Part shown: positions 32,866 to 41,732 of the stretch, piece by piece
How the letters are laid out: each line of letters opens with the position of its first letter
How positions within the stretch are numbered: the first letter of the stretch is position 1
Source: Demequina sp. TMPB413
Lineage (GTDB): Bacteria > Actinomycetota > Actinomycetes > Actinomycetales > Demequinaceae
Assembly (NCBI RefSeq): GCF_020447105.2
Contig: NZ_CP096184.1
Location: 496,001-560,000 of the forward strand
DNA: 64,000 bases
Direction: 5' to 3'
Notes under the pieces: generated by a model
Told to the model about the DNA's origin: nothing
The model's database searches: none
What the model saw: the letters and a program-made list of their open reading frames with translations, nothing else
Program-made: the position numbers and the translations under genes

Positions 32866-33853
32866 CAAAAACGAGTCGCCCAGCGATGACATAGGTGACA
32901 TGGACAACAACACTTCGTTCTCGGAACGCGACATCGACGCCCTGGTGGCCGGTCGCGTCCCCCGCGACCCCGCGCTTGCTCCGCTCCACGGAGTGCTGGG
33001 TTCCATGAAGGCCACACTGGTGCTGGAGCCCGATCCGGCGCACGTCTCCGCCTTTGCAGCGCAGCTCGCGTCCGTTGCCGTCGCCTCGGCGAGCGGTGCC
33101 GTCGCGCCCGAGGCGCGCTTCGCTCCACGCACGCACGCACGCGGAGCGTGGCGGAGAAGGCTCTCCGCTGCAATCGCGGTATCGGCAGTGTCAGGGCTTG
33201 GGCTAGCAGGTGCGGCCGCCGCCAACGAGGCAGCGCCAGGCGACTTGCTCTACGGCGTTGACCAGGCTCTTGAGAGCGTGGGCCTGCTCGACGGTGGCAC
33301 CTCCGAGCGCCTTGACGAAGCGCAGGTCTTGCTCGACGAAGGTTCCGTTGACGAGGCTCTTGAGCACGTGGTCTCCGCGCTCGAAGACGCTGGCGACGAC
33401 GATTCCGCCACCGCGCTCCACCGCGCGGCACTCTCGGTGGCCTCGCAATCCTCTGGCGATGACGTGCGCGCACAGGTGGCGACGATGCTCCAGTGGATGG
33501 CGGGGGAGGAAACGCGCGGCAAGGAGTTTGGCGCGGCCGTCAGCGAGTTCGCACGCACCATTGCGGGCAAGGCGCCTGAGGTGCCCGGCAACAACGGCAC
33601 GGCGCCCGAGACGCCAGGCAACAACGGCACGGCGCCCGAGACGCCAGGCAACAACGGCACGGCGCCCGAGACGCCAGGCAACAACGGCGCGACGCCCGAG
33701 ACGCCAGGCAACAACGGCGCGACGCCCGAGACGCCAGGCAACAACGGCAAGGCGCCCGAGACGCCAGGCAACAACGGCAAGGCGCCCGAGACGCCAGGCA
33801 ACAACGGCAAGGCGCCCGCAACGCCGGGCGCCCAGGGCAAGGGCAAGCCCTAA
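32858..33853 (+). CDS. Membrane protein with DUF5667-like region and decapeptide repeats; probable sigma partner
   Basis: 331 residues. Cytoplasmic N-terminus (1-102), membrane segment (about 103-122), then NEAAPGDLLYGVDQALESV and helices resembling DUF5667, and a C-terminal run of nine decapeptides (238-327) of the type KAPETPGNNG, ending KGKGKP-like. DNA repeats are 30 bp and nearly identical. The N-terminus has no zinc-binding HxxxCxxC. Genetic coupling to the ECF gene (8-nt overlap) supports an anti-sigma or sensor role; the Pro/Asn/Gly repeats would extend through the cell wall. The stop overlaps the convergent gene by CTAA. Confidence 0.75.
   Translation: MRNKNESPSDDIGDMDNNTSFSERDIDALVAGRVPRDPALAPLHGVLGSMKATLVLEPDPAHVSAFAAQLASVAVASASGAVAPEARFAPRTHARGAWRRRLSAAIAVSAVSGLGLAGAAAANEAAPGDLLYGVDQALESVGLLDGGTSERLDEAQVLLDEGSVDEALEHVVSALEDAGDDDSATALHRAALSVASQSSGDDVRAQVATMLQWMAGEETRGKEFGAAVSEFARTIAGKAPEVPGNNGTAPETPGNNGTAPETPGNNGTAPETPGNNGATPETPGNNGATPETPGNNGKAPETPGNNGKAPETPGNNGKAPATPGAQGKGKP
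33569..33838 (+). repeat. Nine 30-bp coding tandem repeats
   Basis: Encodes KAPEVPGNNG, three TAPETPGNNG, two ATPETPGNNG, two KAPETPGNNG and KAPATPGAQG. Near-identity at the DNA level suggests recent expansion and likely length variation between strains. Confidence 0.95.
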
Positions 33854-34281
33854 GCGAGGTCCTCGAGCGTCGCGAGACGTGCCCGCCACGCGTGCACCAA
33901 GTCAGCGGGCGGCACGCCGCACGATGGGTCTTCGGCGTCCATGCGTGGTCGCCTGCTCGCGACAAAGCGATAGACCGCGTCCCGCCAGGGCGGGGGCACG
34001 ATGCGCATCGCCGCGGCGGCCCTCCAGGGCCACGGCACACCGCGCGCGACGGCGATTACCGCGTCAGATTGCACGTGAGCGCGGCCATCCCACACCAGCA
34101 ATGTCGACGCGGTGATCTCGGGGGCCAAGCCGGCCTTGGCGACCACGGCAGCGCCCACCTCGCCAGCCGAGCCCGCGAGGAGGAATCTTTCATGGGTGTC
34201 GTGACGCACCAACCACGCGACAAATCCGTTGCACAGCGCGCACTCGCCATCGAAGACAACGATGGCGCGGGTTGTGCTCAC
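33850..34281 (-). CDS. DCC-family (DUF393) thiol-disulfide oxidoreductase-like protein
   Basis: 143 residues. The family motif FDGECALCNGFV (CxxC near residues 12-17) opens a thioredoxin-like fold. GTG 34281 is chosen so that the protein begins a few residues before that motif, as in relatives; it lies 4 nt after the flavodoxin stop. An in-frame GTG at 34320 would overlap the flavodoxin gene. Redox partner unknown. Confidence 0.78.
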   Translation of the reverse strand: MSTTRAIVVFDGECALCNGFVAWLVRHDTHERFLLAGSAGEVGAAVVAKAGLAPEITASTLLVWDGRAHVQSDAVIAVARGVPWPWRAAAAMRIVPPPWRDAVYRFVASRRPRMDAEDPSCGVPPADLVHAWRARLATLEDLA

Positions 34282-34285
34282 GCCG

Positions 34286-34825
34286 TCAGCGTACGGCGCC
34301 GCCAGGAAAGGCGAGTTCACGCAGGCCCTCGCCCCAGTGTTCTGCGCGTGTCAGCTCGCCCTCTTTGAGCATGCTGCCGGACGCGTGAAGCGCGCCGTAG
34401 TTGCCCACCAGGAAGCCCTCGCCGCGTGTGGCGAGTTGGCAGCCCTTCTCCACCAAGAGCCGCTCGATCGTGGTGGTGCCGCCGCGCCCCACGAATCCCG
34501 AGACGCGCGTGTCAAACGCAGCGGCCAGCAGCGTCGTCGCTGGCATAGCCGCAAGCCAGTCGCGTAGGAGGGGTTGGTCGAGGTCGGCCGGAATGTCTCC
34601 AGGGCCTAGCTGACGTCGCGCGACGCCCGTAAGGGACTGCTTCGTGGGTAGCGTCATGGCGTGCACGGGGGATCCCACCACCAGGAGGTCGAGTCCCACC
34701 ACATCCTGAGGGGATGCCTCGCCGGTGTGAGCGACGCGTGTGGACGGCCCGATTCCTACGGCGATCGCGCGCGCTACCGCGGCCGTATTTCCCCACAGGG
34801 ACTCGTAGAGCACCATTGCATCCAC
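34286..34825 (-). CDS. Flavodoxin-like protein (first copy)
   Basis: 179 residues. The FMN phosphate loop is ESLWGNTAAVARAIAVG at the N-terminus and LLVVGSPVHA marks the isoalloxazine-side strand. The C-terminal half (FDTRVSGFVGRGGTTTIERLL, LATRGEGFLVGNYG) is shared with the second copy at 34901. Likely a cytoplasmic FMN electron carrier or FMN-binding regulator. GTG 34825 lies 8 bp after TATAGA (34834-34839); ATG 34816 is an alternative. Confidence 0.75.
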   Translation of the reverse strand: MDAMVLYESLWGNTAAVARAIAVGIGPSTRVAHTGEASPQDVVGLDLLVVGSPVHAMTLPTKQSLTGVARRQLGPGDIPADLDQPLLRDWLAAMPATTLLAAAFDTRVSGFVGRGGTTTIERLLVEKGCQLATRGEGFLVGNYGALHASGSMLKEGELTRAEHWGEGLRELAFPGGAVR

Positions 34826-34900
34826 ACCACAGGTCTATACCGGCGCGGGTATGTGGCGGCAGGACCATGGTCCGTTTGTGACAAGGTCGTCACGCGCCAG

Positions 34901-35419
34901 TCAGGCGCGGGAGGCGAGGAATCGACCCCAGTCCTTTGCGCGTTCGATCTCGCCCTCGCGCAGCATGCTGGCTGGCGCCTTCACGTTCTTCTGATTGACG
35001 ATGTAGAAGCCCTGAGCCTTGTCGGCGATGCGATAGCCCCGTTGCGCGAGTGCCTTCTCGATACGGCTCGCGCCGCCATGACCGAGGGGTCCTCGCACGC
35101 GTGTGTCGAAGGCCGCGGCCACTGCCGAGCTGTGGGGGAGTCCTTCGAGCCAGGTCTTGAGAGGCGGTTGAGAGACATCGGGCGGGATGTCGCCCGGCGC
35201 GAGCGACTTTTCGGCGACTGACTTCTTGGTGGATTCGGTGGGCAGGCTGAAGGCGTGAACTGGGGCGCCAGCCACGAGCAGGGTGGCGGCGGCTGCCTCC
35301 GCCGGATCGACCTCGCCGGTGTGACGCACGAGTGTCCCCTCGCCGATGCCCTCGCCGATGGCGTGAGCGATGGCGGCGGTATTCCCCCAGAGCGATTCGT
35401 AGACAACCAGTGCAGACAT
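34901..35419 (-). CDS. Flavodoxin-like protein (second copy)
   Basis: 172 residues, clearly paralogous to the downstream gene: both have YESLWGNTAA, a TGE-x-P element, LPT-x-S in the middle, AAFDTRV, and end in a SMLxEGExxRAxxWG motif. FMN binding by the N-terminal loop is expected. ATG 35419 was chosen because the conserved strand MSALVVYES starts there. The pair is probably an old tandem duplication. Confidence 0.78.
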   Translation of the reverse strand: MSALVVYESLWGNTAAIAHAIGEGIGEGTLVRHTGEVDPAEAAAATLLVAGAPVHAFSLPTESTKKSVAEKSLAPGDIPPDVSQPPLKTWLEGLPHSSAVAAAFDTRVRGPLGHGGASRIEKALAQRGYRIADKAQGFYIVNQKNVKAPASMLREGEIERAKDWGRFLASRA

Positions 35420-35564
35420 ATCTTCATCCCAGCGGCCAGCACAGGCGGGCACAAGGGACCAAAGCCTTCAGGCCAGCTGAATGTGCCTTAGCGCAGGCGC
35501 AGGGCCCGGGGCAGGGGAGCGTGGGACCCGAGCGGCGTGTGTTGCCCCACCGCGACCCGCACGC

Positions 35565-35598
35565 CACGGGCCCCGACGCCATGGCATCGGGGCCCGTG
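35565..35598 (-). terminator. Terminator after the GH9 cellulase
   Basis: 16-bp stem, CACGGGCCCCGACGCC (35565-35580) and 35583-35598. The one mismatch is a G-U pair only when read as minus-strand RNA, which shows the direction. Confidence 0.75.
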
Positions 35599-35627
35599 TG
35601 CCGTGCGACTACTCGCCCGCGGCCCGG

Positions 35628-38600
35628 CTACCCCACGGGGCAGCTCTGGCCGTTGAGCCAGAACTGTTCCGGGACTTCCTCCCTCAGCGCGCCGGGGTCA
35701 CCTATGAATCCGAGCGTGGTGCGCTTACCCGGCTTGATGGTGGCGTTCCACGGATAGCTCTCCGCGGTGACGGTCGCGCCCTGTTGGTTCCACTGCGCGC
35801 TCCAGGCCTGGCTCGTCACCTCATCGTCGCCGGGATAGGCCCACGAGAGTTCCCAACCATTGATGGTGCTTTGGCCGGTGTTCTTGATCCAGATCTGCGT
35901 GTTGTAGCCCCCGGGCCAGGTGCCGTGGACGATGTAGTCCACCTCGCAGCGAGGCGCCGCGGCGGCGGCACCGGAGTCCTGATCCGCGAGGAACGACGCC
36001 GCCCATGACATCGCCGAGTTCCAGTTGACCGTGATCTCGTTGGTCGCCCACGACTGGATGTGATCGACGTAGCACAGCTGCGGTGCGCAGTCCGCGTCGG
36101 GGTAGAGATTGGCGAAAGTGGGATCCCAGGTGCCGACATCGGTGTTGGGTCCGCCTGCCACGGAACCGGCGGGCGGGTGCGGCAGGTCTGGGTTCAGCTG
36201 AGCCGCGAACCAGCGCGAGTGCTGGTTCTGGCTATACACATCTCCCCAGCCGGTGATGTAGGACCGTCCGAGCGCGTTGCGTCCGAGCAGGTAGTCCATC
36301 GACTCCACCGCTGCGTGGAGATACGTTGCTGCTCCCGTGAGGTCGTACGCGGTACCGAGGACCACGATGTTGTTCAGTACTTGCGAGTTCGAGCCCCACA
36401 CGAAGGCATCGTCGGGAAGCGCGAGACCGAACTCCTGAGACTGCTGCACCGCCGCGATCGCGTCGGCGCCAGCGACCACCTGGTCGACAACGTCGTCCCT
36501 GCCAGAGAAGGCGTTGGGCACTGTCGCCAAGTTCATTTTGGCAATGGCGTCCATCGCGTCCCAGCTGAAAGCCGTCACCGGGAAGGAGTCCTGTTCCTGA
36601 ACGGGGGACGCGAGCAGGAAGTCGGCATACTGCTGGTCACCCGTGGTGATGAACAGCTCCGCCGCCGCCCAATAGAACTCGTCGGAGACGTCGTCATCGT
36701 TGTAAGGGCCGCCGCCGTTGTTCCCGTCAGCTGCGGGTGCATACACCTCGGGATGAGCCAAGGCTGCGTTCCACGTCGACTTTGCCGCCGAAAGCAACTC
36801 GGCCGCGAATGCCGAGTCGTAGGGAGCAAACAACCGGGCGCCCTGCGCAGCGGTGGCCGCCAGGTTCAGCGTGGCCGCGGTGGATGGGCGGTGCAGGTAG
36901 CGCGTCTGCGCGTCGTTGACCGGCAACAGTGGCAGGCCGGTCCATCCGTAATCGTGGATCTTGTGGTGGACCATTCCGGCGTACTGCTCGCCCTGTGGTA
37001 CCTGCATCGACAGCATGAACTCAAGCTCCCACCGCGCCTCGTCCAACACGTCGGGTACACCGTTGTCGTGCTCAGGCAGGTTCAGGGTGTTGTCGCCCAA
37101 GGCTCCGGCGTCCGTGCTTGCGGCGGTCTTGGTGCGCTCAAAGGTGCCCAGCAACTGTGCCGTCGCGATTCCTCCGTTCACCACGTACTTGCCGTGGTCG
37201 CCAGCGTCGTACCAGCCGCCGACAACGTCGAGCGTGTAGTCGCAGGTCCACGGCACTCCGTAGACGGCCTCAGATTCCGCGGCGGGCTGGCAGGGCACAT
37301 CGAGGTCGCCTTGGTTGACCGCACCGTCGGCGGGCGAGGAGACATGGCCAGCGGCGCGCGCGTAGCTGTCGCCCACGATGCTCGCCTCGATCGGCGTGCC
37401 TGATCGTGCCAAGTAGAAGTAGTTCAGCGCGTCGAGCCGCAATTGTTCGTACAGGTCGTCTCCAATCACGAACTGTTCGCTCGTTTCGCCGTCGGCCTGC
37501 AGCGTGTAGGTGCCGGGGGCCGTCGTCGAAGAGAAGTCAATGCCGTGGACGTTTGCACCGGCGGAGCCATCGACGCCCAGGGGAGAGGTGGTTCCGGACG
37601 CGACGGTGGCGCCGGCGTCGTCAACAAGAGACCAGTCGAGTGGCTCGGTGGAGTCTGTGACGAGCGTCGCGTTCTTGGGGCCGTCCGTGAGGTAGCCCAC
37701 CTGGTTGACCTTGATGGGTGATCCCACCTCGGGTGTGTAGCGGGGCAATTCTGCACCGCCCACCAGCGACACGTTGTCGACGCAGAAGTCCCACGCATCG
37801 GCAGCACCCCCTACCTGGAACGCGATCTGCAGGTTGCCCACCTCGTCGTCGAGAGTGAAACTCGATTGATAGGAATCCCCCTCACCAGGCACCGCGTTGA
37901 TCTCGGTGTAGACCGTGTACGGAGCGCCATTGACGCCCACGAGGGCCCTGACGGGGCCAGCGCCGCTCGCGTCAAATGACAAGCTGTAGTCGCCAGCGGG
38001 CAGCACGAGGTCGTTGTAGACAATTCCGACGTCCCACGGGTTGGCGGTGCCTGCCGGAACCGATGCGCAGAAACTGCCGTCTGCCGTCGTCGTTGACGTG
38101 AAGCCATACTGTGCGAACGGGTCAAGTCCGTCGTCGAACGTGCCATTGGTGACGAACTCGGTGCCTGGGGCGGACACGGACACGTTGTCCACGCAGAACG
38201 TGAAGCCGCTCGACGCGCCGCCCACCTGGAAGGCCACTTGGGGATCCGTTGCGGCCTCATCGAGGGTGAATCCCACCTCGTAGTGGACCATGTCGTCCCC
38301 AGGGATAGCGTTCACCTCGGAATAGACCGTGTAGGCGCCGCCGTTCTGGGCGACGATCGCGCGCACCGGCCCGTCGCCGGACGCGTCAAAACTGAACACG
38401 TAGTCGCCGGCGGGCAAGGTCAGGTCGTTCTGACCCATGCCCACATCCCACGGATTCGTGGTGCCTCCTGGGACGTCGCCGCAGAACTGCGTGCCGTCGA
38501 ACTCTGTAGAGTCGAAGCCATAGGTGAACCAGCCGGTCTCGCCGGCTTCAAAGTCACCGTTCGTCACGTCGGCCGAGGCCGGAGTAAGTGTCACAAGTCC

Positions 38601-38657
38601 AAGGACTGCCGCGCCGATGGCGGCCAAAGTCGTGCGTGTCAACGTCGGTGTAAACAC
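35628..38657 (-). CDS. Secreted modular GH9 cellulase (CBM4/9 x2 - Ig-like - GH9 - CBM2)
   Basis: 1009 residues. Signal peptide 1-29 ending in TPASA. Two CBM4/9-like modules follow (about 30-155 and 160-300; each NGDF/NGTF ... PWDVG ... FCVDNVSVS), then an Ig-like E-set (about 308-400), and the GH9 catalytic domain: WYDAGDHGKY (482-491; base D487), HSRWFAAQLNP, and NEITVNWN with proton donor E874. CBM2 spans C904 to C1007 or so. It would cut cellulose outside the cell, likely processively given this architecture. GTG 38657 is the start as it opens the signal peptide; AAGG lies about 9 nt upstream. A CebR/CelR-type operator lies about 150 bp upstream. Confidence 0.93.
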   Translation of the reverse strand: MFTPTLTRTTLAAIGAAVLGLVTLTPASADVTNGDFEAGETGWFTYGFDSTEFDGTQFCGDVPGGTTNPWDVGMGQNDLTLPAGDYVFSFDASGDGPVRAIVAQNGGAYTVYSEVNAIPGDDMVHYEVGFTLDEAATDPQVAFQVGGASSGFTFCVDNVSVSAPGTEFVTNGTFDDGLDPFAQYGFTSTTTADGSFCASVPAGTANPWDVGIVYNDLVLPAGDYSLSFDASGAGPVRALVGVNGAPYTVYTEINAVPGEGDSYQSSFTLDDEVGNLQIAFQVGGAADAWDFCVDNVSLVGGAELPRYTPEVGSPIKVNQVGYLTDGPKNATLVTDSTEPLDWSLVDDAGATVASGTTSPLGVDGSAGANVHGIDFSSTTAPGTYTLQADGETSEQFVIGDDLYEQLRLDALNYFYLARSGTPIEASIVGDSYARAAGHVSSPADGAVNQGDLDVPCQPAAESEAVYGVPWTCDYTLDVVGGWYDAGDHGKYVVNGGIATAQLLGTFERTKTAASTDAGALGDNTLNLPEHDNGVPDVLDEARWELEFMLSMQVPQGEQYAGMVHHKIHDYGWTGLPLLPVNDAQTRYLHRPSTAATLNLAATAAQGARLFAPYDSAFAAELLSAAKSTWNAALAHPEVYAPAADGNNGGGPYNDDDVSDEFYWAAAELFITTGDQQYADFLLASPVQEQDSFPVTAFSWDAMDAIAKMNLATVPNAFSGRDDVVDQVVAGADAIAAVQQSQEFGLALPDDAFVWGSNSQVLNNIVVLGTAYDLTGAATYLHAAVESMDYLLGRNALGRSYITGWGDVYSQNQHSRWFAAQLNPDLPHPPAGSVAGGPNTDVGTWDPTFANLYPDADCAPQLCYVDHIQSWATNEITVNWNSAMSWAASFLADQDSGAAAAAPRCEVDYIVHGTWPGGYNTQIWIKNTGQSTINGWELSWAYPGDDEVTSQAWSAQWNQQGATVTAESYPWNATIKPGKRTTLGFIGDPGALREEVPEQFWLNGQSCPVG

Positions 38658-38801
38658 GGGTGAACCCTTCGATCTTGGGGTGCGAAAGTGCCCATCAACA
38701 GGCGCCTTTGCCTGCCGCGACGACGCTAGCAAGAAACGATTCGATACGCCGGGTTTGTACCGGTTCATACAGAAAGACGTGCTTCTATCAGGGCCGACAA
38801 T

Positions 38802-38815
38802 CGAGAGCGCTCTCA
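38802..38815. promoter_or_regulatory. CebR/CelR-type operator before the GH9 cellulase
   Basis: CGAGAGCGCTCTCA matches 11 of 14 positions of the actinomycete cellobiose-repressor site TGGGAGCGCTCCCA and its core GAGAGCGCTCTC (38803-38814) is a perfect palindrome. It lies in the leader/promoter region between the IclR and GH9 genes. Confidence 0.6.
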
Positions 38816-38838
38816 GGGGCGAAGCGCTTCCGTGGCTC

Positions 38839-39558
38839 CTATCGCTCCCGGTTGCCGAGCATTTGCGACAGTTGCTGCGCTGCGTGCTTGACCGGTCCCG
38901 CATGCGCCGCGGCTGGATGAGGGGTGAGGCGCTCAATGGGTCCCGAGATGGAGACGGCCGCGATCACGGTGCCTCCCGCACCCCACACGGGCGCTGACAC
39001 CGAACTCACGCCCGGCTCTCTCTCGCCAGCGCTCTCCGCGTGGCCCTGCGCGCGCACCACGGCGAGATCCGCCGCGGTGAAACGGGCGCCCTCAAGGCCA
39101 GCGTGCATCGTCTCGGGATCCGCCCATGCCAGGAGTACTTGAGCGGCCGAACCGGCGTGCATCGTCATAGCGGTGCCCACCGGGATGGAGTCGCGCAGCC
39201 CGACGGGCCGATCTGCCGCCGCGATGCAGATGCGCTGATCGCCGTGAAGGCGATACAGCTGCGACGACTCACCCGTGCGATCCCGCAACACTGTGAGGAC
39301 GGGTTGGGCGGCGGCGACTAAGCGGTCCTCGCTCACGGTGGCGGCCAGTTGGCGGAAGCGCTGCCCGAGCACGAACGCCCCAGCGGGGTTGCGGCCGACG
39401 AGGTGGTGGTGTTCTAGCGCGAGCGCAATCCTGTGGACCGTTGGTCGAGCGAGATGAGTGGTCTCGACGAGTTCGGCGAGAGTGGCAGGGCCTTGTTCAA
39501 GCGCGCCGAGTATGGCCGCAGCCTTGTCAACGACGCCCACGCCGCTATGATTGTCCAT
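38839..39558 (-). CDS. IclR-family regulator of leuCD (NdgR/LtbR type)
   Basis: 239 residues. Winged helix-turn-helix at about 8-65 (TLAELVETTHLARPTVHRIA) and an IclR effector domain after about 80. An IclR gene divergent from leuC is a conserved actinobacterial arrangement; the orthologues LtbR (Corynebacterium) and NdgR (Streptomyces) regulate leuCD and other amino-acid genes. Start ATG 39558 is set by a leaderless promoter. The TCTCA-N5-TGAGA palindrome next to it is the likely operator. Confidence 0.9.
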   Translation of the reverse strand: MDNHSGVGVVDKAAAILGALEQGPATLAELVETTHLARPTVHRIALALEHHHLVGRNPAGAFVLGQRFRQLAATVSEDRLVAAAQPVLTVLRDRTGESSQLYRLHGDQRICIAAADRPVGLRDSIPVGTAMTMHAGSAAQVLLAWADPETMHAGLEGARFTAADLAVVRAQGHAESAGEREPGVSSVSAPVWGAGGTVIAAVSISGPIERLTPHPAAAHAGPVKHAAQQLSQMLGNRER

Positions 39559-39570
39559 AGAGCGATACTA
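39558..39570 (-). promoter_or_regulatory. Leaderless promoter of the IclR gene
   Basis: Minus-strand TAGTAT (39565-39570) ends 6 bp before ATG 39558. Confidence 0.6.
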
Positions 39571-39573
39571 GCG

Positions 39574-39604
39574 TCTCAAATAGTGAGATGTCGAGTAGTA
39601 GGAT
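39574..39604 (+). promoter_or_regulatory. Operator and -10 box of leuCD
   Basis: TCTCA-AATAG-TGAGA (39574-39588) followed by -10 TAGGAT (39599-39604). The palindrome occupies the -35 region of leuC and touches the divergent regulator promoter, so one bound dimer could act on both. Confidence 0.55.
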
Positions 39605-39653
39605 GCAACAGAGACCGGCGAGGCAACGACCGCCCCGTCCGAAGGAGGAGCGC

Positions 39654-41078
39654 ATGGGAACCACGCTTGCGGAGAAACTGTGGCGGGATCACCTGGTCAC
39701 CAAGGGTGAGGATGGCGCGCCAGACCTCATCTACATCGACCTACACATGTGTCACGAGGTCACGAGCCCTCAGGCCTTTGAGGGCTTGCGGCTCGCCGGA
39801 CGCCAGGTCCGCCGCCCCGATCTCACGATCGCGACGGAAGACCACAACACGCCGACGCTCAACATCGACTTGCCGATTGCGGACGAGACGAGCCGCATCC
39901 AGATCAACACCCTGCGCGACAACGCCAAGGAGTTCGGCGTCCGCATCCACTCGCTAGGCGACGCCGACCAGGGCGTCGTGCACGTCGTTGGCCCCCAGCT
40001 TGGCCTCACGATGCCGGGCATGACCGTCGTGTGCGGCGACTCCCACACGTCGACCCACGGCGCATTCGGCGCCCTCGCCTTCGGCATCGGCACCTCAGAG
40101 GTGGAGCACGTGCTCGCCACGCAGACGCTGCCGCTCAAGGAATTCAAGACGATGGCGATCAACGTCAACGGCACACTGCCGAAGGGCACGACGGCCAAGG
40201 ACGTGATCCTGGCAGTGATCGCGAAGATCGGCACCGGCGGCGGGCAGGGCTACGTGCTCGAGTACCGCGGCGAGGCCATCAAGGCACTGTCGATGGAAGC
40301 GCGGATGACGATCTGCAACATGTCAATTGAGGCGGGGGCCCGCGCGGGCCTCATCGCGCCAGACGAGACCACCTTCGAGTACGTCAAGGGTCGCCCGCAC
40401 GCGCCAGAGGGTGCGGACTGGGACGCCGCCGTCGAGTACTGGAAGACGCTCGTGACGGACGACGACGCGGTGTTCGACACCGAGGTCGACCTCGACGCGT
40501 CTGAGCTGGAGCCGTTCATCACGTGGGGCACCAACCCTGGTCAAGGATTGCCCCTCAGCGCGAGTGTGCCGAACCCAGAGGACTTTGCGGAGGAATCGGA
40601 GCGCGAGGCCGCTGCTTCGGCCCTCAAGTACATGGGACTGACCCCCGGCACCAAGTTCCGGGATGTTGCGATCGATACCGTCTTTTTGGGTTCCTGCACC
40701 AACGGCAGGATCGAGGACCTACGCGCGGCAGCGAACATCATCAAGGGTCGCGCTAAGGCCCCGAACACACGCTTCCTCGTGGTTCCAGGATCCGCTCGCG
40801 TGCGTCTCCAGGCGGAGGCCGAGGGCCTCGACAAGGTGTTCATGGACTTTGGTGCCGAGTGGCGCAATGCCGGCTGCTCGATGTGCCTTGGCATGAACCC
40901 CGACCAACTGAAGCCCCAAGAGCGCAGTGCCTCGACCTCGAATCGCAACTTCGAGGGACGCCAAGGCAAGGGTGGCCGCACCCACCTCGTGTCCCCGCTC
41001 GTGGCCGCCGCGACCGCCGTGCGTGGCACGCTGTCAAGCCCAGACGACCTGGAAGACGCCCCAGCGGCGCTCGTGTAA
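39654..41078 (+). CDS. leuC: 3-isopropylmalate dehydratase, large subunit
   Basis: 474 residues. The three [4Fe-4S] cysteines are in GSCTNGR and [19 protein letters not shown] and [13 protein letters not shown] are aconitase-superfamily active-site elements. With LeuD it isomerises 2- to 3-isopropylmalate in leucine synthesis. GAAGGAGG (39641-39648) directly before ATG 39654 sets the start; the open frame to 39588 lies over the operator. leuD follows after 12 nt. Confidence 0.97.
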   Translation: MGTTLAEKLWRDHLVTKGEDGAPDLIYIDLHMCHEVTSPQAFEGLRLAGRQVRRPDLTIATEDHNTPTLNIDLPIADETSRIQINTLRDNAKEFGVRIHSLGDADQGVVHVVGPQLGLTMPGMTVVCGDSHTSTHGAFGALAFGIGTSEVEHVLATQTLPLKEFKTMAINVNGTLPKGTTAKDVILAVIAKIGTGGGQGYVLEYRGEAIKALSMEARMTICNMSIEAGARAGLIAPDETTFEYVKGRPHAPEGADWDAAVEYWKTLVTDDDAVFDTEVDLDASELEPFITWGTNPGQGLPLSASVPNPEDFAEESEREAAASALKYMGLTPGTKFRDVAIDTVFLGSCTNGRIEDLRAAANIIKGRAKAPNTRFLVVPGSARVRLQAEAEGLDKVFMDFGAEWRNAGCSMCLGMNPDQLKPQERSASTSNRNFEGRQGKGGRTHLVSPLVAAATAVRGTLSSPDDLEDAPAALV

Positions 41079-41090
41079 GGGAGAAGACTC

Positions 41091-41729
41091 ATGGAGAAAA
41101 TCACCACTCACACCGGCGTCGGCGTCCCGCTGCGTCGCTCCAACGTAGACACCGACCAGATCATCCCGGCGGTCTACCTCAAGCGCGTCACGCGCACAGG
41201 TTTTGAGGACGCGCTTTTTGCCGCTTGGCGCGGAGACGCGGACTTCATCCTCAACAAGCCCGAGTACGCCAACGGCTCAGTGCTCGTGACCGGGCCAGAC
41301 TTCGGCACCGGCTCCTCGCGCGAGCACGCCGTATGGGCGCTCAAGGACTATGGCTTCAAGGTGGTCCTCGCGTCTCGCTTCGCCGACATCTTCCGCGGCA
41401 ACTCCGGCAAGCAGGGCCTCGTCACCGGGGTCCTGAGCCAGGAGAACATCGAACTGCTGTGGAAGCTGCTCGAGGCGGAGCCCGGCAAGCAGATCACGGT
41501 GTCGCTCGAGGACCGCACCGTCACGTGCGGCGAGCTCACCGTCCCGTTCGAGATCGACGACTACGTGCGGTGGCGCCTCATGGAGGGACTCGACGACATC
41601 GGGCTCACTCTCAAGCACGAAGAGGACATCACGGCGTTCGAAGCGACTCGCGACGCTTGGCGACCCAAGACGCTTCCTGCGAAGACGGAGCCCAAGCAGC
41701 ACGTCGTCGCGGCGCGGCCCGCTCAGTAG
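41091..41729 (+). CDS. leuD: 3-isopropylmalate dehydratase, small subunit
   Basis: 212 residues, the swivelling subunit. [15 protein letters not shown] and [17 protein letters not shown] are the LeuD signatures. It forms the heterodimer with LeuC. GGGAGAAG precedes the ATG by about 5 nt. The MATE gene begins within 3 nt of its stop. Confidence 0.97.
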   Translation: MEKITTHTGVGVPLRRSNVDTDQIIPAVYLKRVTRTGFEDALFAAWRGDADFILNKPEYANGSVLVTGPDFGTGSSREHAVWALKDYGFKVVLASRFADIFRGNSGKQGLVTGVLSQENIELLWKLLEAEPGKQITVSLEDRTVTCGELTVPFEIDDYVRWRLMEGLDDIGLTLKHEEDITAFEATRDAWRPKTLPAKTEPKQHVVAARPAQ

Positions 41730-41732
41730 TTG

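Noticed and set aside
33569..33838. Regular 30-bp repeats that might be taken for a CRISPR array
   Set aside because: There are no unique spacers; the units are contiguous, in frame and encode decapeptides within a membrane protein.
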